Part shown: piece by piece, positions 60,695 to 64,000 of the stretch | Numbering within the stretch: the first letter of the stretch is position 1 | Layout of the letters: each line of letters begins with the position of its first letter | Assembly (NCBI RefSeq): GCF_000006565.2 | Contig: NC_031474.1 | Coordinates: forward strand, 4,065,662-4,129,661 | Direction: 5' to 3' | DNA: 64,000 nucleotides | From: Toxoplasma gondii ME49 | Lineage: Eukaryota; Apicomplexa; Conoidasida; Eucoccidiorida; Sarcocystidae | Notes under the pieces: model-generated | The model's database searches: none | Seen by the model: the letters and a program-made list of their open reading frames with translations, nothing else | Told to the model about the DNA's origin: nothing | Made by a program: the position numbers and the translations under genes

Positions 60695-62399
60695 TACATA
60701 TATGTATATATATGTAACCAGATCCAGTCTACATAGAAGTGTGCAGGCGGACTAGACTTATTTTTTGTGTGAGTTAAAGAGAGAGTCTGTTGTGTGGCGT
60801 TCGGTATCGTGAGAGTTGAGTTGCTTTTTGCGACGAGGAGTTTCTCCAGAACCGCGAGAAGCCTTGCTGGTTTCTCCTTTCCTGCGGGAAACGCGCATGC
60901 GCAGGGGAGAGACCTCGAGCGGAGATGTGTATGGTAGAATGTTGTGGCGAGTCAACAGATCCGTCTTTTTGCGCGTTTCCGATGTACAGAAAGGTCGAGG
61001 CTGAGGCAGGCTGGTGAAAATACACGCGTACGTCGCGCGCTTCGCGAGGCGGCCCTTATGATCTGCTGTCGGGTTGTGTTCCGTAGAGAGAAGAGCCTTC
61101 ATGCTTGGATGAGAAAGGCTTCTTCTCGCGACCCCAAGCGCGCGTCTCTCTTGTTGCTTCTTTTTCTCTTCGCGAGCCGCTCGTCGCTGGCGAGAAAGAT
61201 TTTTTCTCGGAGTTCCTGTCCCAGGTGCCCGAGGCAGGAACTCGATACTCTGTGAAGAAAGAGGGTGGCGAAACTTCTCGACTGCGAAAATCTCCCGTTG
61301 TCGAGGTGGAAAGTGAAGACGGCTCTGCGCGCAGGCCGTCGATCTGTGGAGCCTTTGGCCATGTGTGGTTTGACTGCGAGATGGCGAAACGCTTTCTGTG
61401 AAAGTTGAGGGAAGACACTCGAAACAGTGTGGAAACTCCCCGCGTTGCCTGGTGTGGGCAGCTCGGTTGCCAACGCGCGACAGCCTACCTGAGCTCCACT
61501 CTACGAAGGCGCCTCCTGACTGGACGCACGGTAAAACAGCGTACCTTTCGTGGCTGGAGTTGGCGACTGAAAGAAACCGCAAAACAAGAGACCTGCAACG
61601 GTCTCGGAAACAAAGCTCACTTTGTAAATCTGGGAAGAGACCCATCGCGAAGAGCGACGGTGGGTCTGCGCGATGCAAAACGTGCAAACGCCTTTAGCCG
61701 TGGAAAGAGTGTGGAAGAGCACTTGCTTTCGTCCTTCGGCTAGACGAGAAAATACTCGCAGAAGAACTGTACAAATAAGATATGCTGTCTCGACCTCCTC
61801 TACTCGGTCAAAGCTGGTATGGAACGCACGGCTTAGCAGCGAGAGAAAAAGAGTCCGCAGAGGCGGGGAGGGCAAGCGCCGCCGTCCGGAGAGTCAATTC
61901 TCGGAGACGCGCTCCTGTTTTCTTCCTGTTCGACGCTGCGGTTGGCGGTTGACCTCGCTCGAGAGGGATGCCTTCCGAGTTAGTTGGCTGCATCGATGAG
62001 GCGTGCCTAGGCCACCGACGCAGAAACGACCCAGTTTAAAGGGCACAACTCCGTACAGTCGACTCAAGAAATGTCACGCAACATGCTGGAAAAGCGGGGA
62101 CTTGTTACACTGACTTCTTATAAGGAATTGCCTCCCAGAAGCCCACACTGAGATTCCACAGACTTCGACCTGCGCAGTCATCGAACGAGGAACTCACGTC
62201 TTTTCCACGGAACAAAGACTCCAGCAGTCGTCTTTGTCTCCCTGACCGACACCGCCGCTCTCCTCTGCTTTCGCGTCCTTCTACGTCTTCGTTCTCTCTC
62301 ACACACACGGAGGAAAGGTCAAAAAAAAAAAGTGAAAGAGAGCTGACGGGCACCCTTCTTCCTCCGTTACTCTTCTCTCTGTTCTTCCCTCACACACAT

Positions 62400-62436
<37 letters not shown>

Positions 62437-63285
62437 TCACCAGTTGAGACGTCAGCTGCTTTTTTAAATTGGAAAAGCCTGTTGGGTGGCGAGTGTCGCG
62501 CTCAGCTAACTTTTTCGCAGTGAGAAGACAACGATCGTCAGGAAAACAGCATTTGCATGCGACGTCGGAGGACCGTTCGCGGTGTCTCTCCACCGGAGAA
62601 ACGTCGAGAAACTCAACCGAAATTCTTTCCCCCCACTCTGCAAAATAAAGAGAAATGTCGATTTCCTTCAATTCCCTTTCTTCTCCTTCTGTCTCTAAAA
62701 AGGCGAAAAACTCTTCCTGTAACGAGAACAAGCACTGACGACACCGAGCTTCTTATTGGTATCTCTTGGGCCTTGTTTCTCCGCTCTTCCCAAGTTCTCC
62801 TTTGCTCTAACTTTTTCGTCTTTCTCCTTTCTGCGCGCCGCGAATGTCAAGTCTCACCTTCTTGCTGTCTTTTTCTCATCCTTCTTCCTCTCTCTTCCGT
62901 ATCCTCTTCTGTCCTCTGTAACTTTTTTGTGAAGTAAACGTCGGTGTCCTTCCTTCTGTGTCTTTACGCGACGAGAAGAAGAGACTCCTCAGCACAGGTT
63001 GACGCTCGCCTCCCCTCTCTTCTCCCTTTTCTTCGTGAGAGGAGAGACATTTCTTAGACTTTTCTTAGACATTTCTGCCGGTCTTTTCACACTCTCTCTC
63101 GAAGTCTCCGCCTTTCTCAAACGGCAAAGTCTCGACTGGCGGGAGAGAAGAACGGGGGAAGAGAGTCTTAGGGCCTCCCCCCGTTTCCTTTCTACGAGAC
63201 GAAGATATCCTTTTCGTCTCATTCTTGTCTTCATCCCCTCCTCTTCCTCCTCTTGTTCTCTTCTTTGTCTCTTCTCCTCTGCGCC
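59878..63285. other. Spacer between the giant gene and the CDK-like kinase gene
   Basis: About 3.4 kb holding the giant gene's 3' region and the next gene's promoter and leader. TA arrays lie at about 60008-60095, 60655-60715 and 62405-62432. The last 500 bases are pyrimidine-rich (TCTTCC/CTTCTC), as often seen before Toxoplasma start codons. The longest open frame (minus 60758-61687) shows no domain or splice logic, so I do not call it. Confidence 0.65.
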
Positions 63286-63559
63286 ATGACTGCCTGCGCC
63301 TCTCCAGGACATTCTTCTTCCTCTTCTTCCTCTTCGTCCTCTTCTTCTTCGTCTACTTCCTCCTCTTCCTCTTCGTCCTCTTCGTCCTCTTCTTCCTCTT
63401 CTTCCTCTTCTTCTTCGTCTACTTCCTCCTCTTCCCCGTCGTCCTCTTCTGCGCTTCGTCAGGTTTCTGGACAGAAGGCTCGTCGCTCTAAACTTTATGG
63501 GAGTTGTCGTTCGATCTCAGACTTTGAGATTAAAGAAGTTATTGGAGAAGGCACCTACG
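63286..63559 (+). CDS. First exon of a CDK-like (CDK9/12-type) protein kinase, 3'-incomplete
   Basis: The ATG at 63286 (CTCTGCGCCATGA) opens MTACASPGH, followed by a poly-serine tract of about 50 residues with occasional Thr and Pro. Then comes a short basic stretch (GQKARRSKLYG) and the start of a kinase domain, ISDFEIKEVIGEGTYG. The exon stops at a phase-1 donor (CCTACG|GTCAGT) inside the glycine loop. The G-E-G-T-Y-G loop is typical of CMGC kinases, and the next codon region would be expected to read QVYKA-like if this is a CDK12/13 or plant CDKC relative. The remaining exons lie beyond the window. The assignment to CMGC is firm, the subfamily is not. Confidence 0.7.
63307..63456 (+). repeat. 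TCT/TCC run encoding an N-terminal poly-serine leader
   Basis: About 50 serine codons of mixed TCT/TCC/TCG type, interrupted by a few ACT and CCG codons. The mixed codons suggest an old, selected or slowly interrupted tract rather than a fresh expansion. Confidence 0.9.
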
Positions 63560-64000
63560 GTCAGTTTGTTATCCTTTCTGTCTTGTTTCCTCTGTCGGCG
63601 CCTTCCCTTTCTCTCTTGGTTCATTTACGCCTTCGCCTCCTGGCTCGGTTCCCTGCGTCCTCCCGCTTTTCCCTCATCTCCGTAAAGCGCGATTTTTCGT
63701 TCTCCTTGTTCGCGCTCAGCGACTCTCCTCTCTCGCTCTCTTCGGGTGCTCTCGAGAAAAGGCTGTGTGTCGACTTGATGCTGGCCTCCTTCATGTGGTG
63801 ACGGTCTGTCGAACTCGCCTTGAAACTGGAAAAGGTTATGGCCTGCTCGCTTCGAACTCGCAGATGTACCGGATGTTCGCAGTGTTCTCAGCGAAGTCAG
63901 CTGTTCTCTAGCGTTCAGTCGAGAAAAGAGCTGAAGACGACGCGAGATCTGTAGAGGAACCAATCCAGTCCATTCTGTAAAACTCGGAGTTGCAAACAGC
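63560..64000 (+). other. Start of an intron of the CDK-like kinase gene
   Basis: After the donor at 63560 I see no continuation of the kinase N-lobe before the window ends. A pyrimidine-rich stretch is followed by mixed sequence. The next exon must lie to the right. Confidence 0.6.

Noticed and set aside
60758..61687. 309-codon minus-strand frame after the giant gene
   Set aside because: No domain and Ser/Arg-rich chance-like composition. It would run antisense in a spacer with TA arrays at its edge.

Overview
The window reads as nuclear DNA of a coccidian apicomplexan, most like Toxoplasma gondii or a close relative (Neospora or Hammondia). The reasons are intron-rich genes with GT-AG introns of about 150-1700 bases, abundant TGCATGC-type motifs, (TA)n microsatellites confined to introns and spacers, serine and acidic/basic low-complexity insertions inside conserved enzymes, and a fused two-domain phosphofructokinase typical of Apicomplexa. 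I built all gene models by hand from splice motifs, reading-frame phase and family conservation; no transcript data were available.

Layout. (1) About 328-17454, plus strand: most of a fused beta-alpha PPi-PFK-type phosphofructokinase. The start of the beta domain is outside the window, and the alpha domain carries an insertion of about 900 residues. (2) 20405-28324, minus strand: one gene that encodes a class II-type histone deacetylase fused to a C-terminal inositol polyphosphate kinase (2378 residues). (3) 32629-37081, minus strand: a compact 367-residue Ser/Thr kinase resembling CaM-kinase kinases, with DMG in place of DFG. (4) 44246-59877, plus strand: a giant 3668-residue single-pass membrane protein whose whole non-cytoplasmic part is a roughly 390-residue unit repeated about nine times, resembling LEA_2/DUF3712 beta-sandwich proteins. 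(5) 63286-63559, plus strand: the first exon of a CDK-like kinase with a long poly-serine leader, cut by the right edge. At the left edge (1-156) there is a coding-looking segment on the minus strand that does not fit the PFK gene.

How they relate. The genes do not form an operon; they are separate eukaryotic units. Genes 1 and 2 are convergent, genes 2 and 3 are tandem on the minus strand, genes 3 and 4 are divergent across 7.2 kb, and genes 4 and 5 are tandem. Possible functional themes are glycolysis (PFK), chromatin plus inositol-phosphate signalling in one polypeptide, calcium or energy signalling, and possibly membrane lipid handling (the giant repeat protein). The last is inference from fold-like features only. 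Four long spacers (17.5-20.4, 28.3-32.6, 37.1-44.2 and 59.9-63.3 kb) hold no gene I can support.
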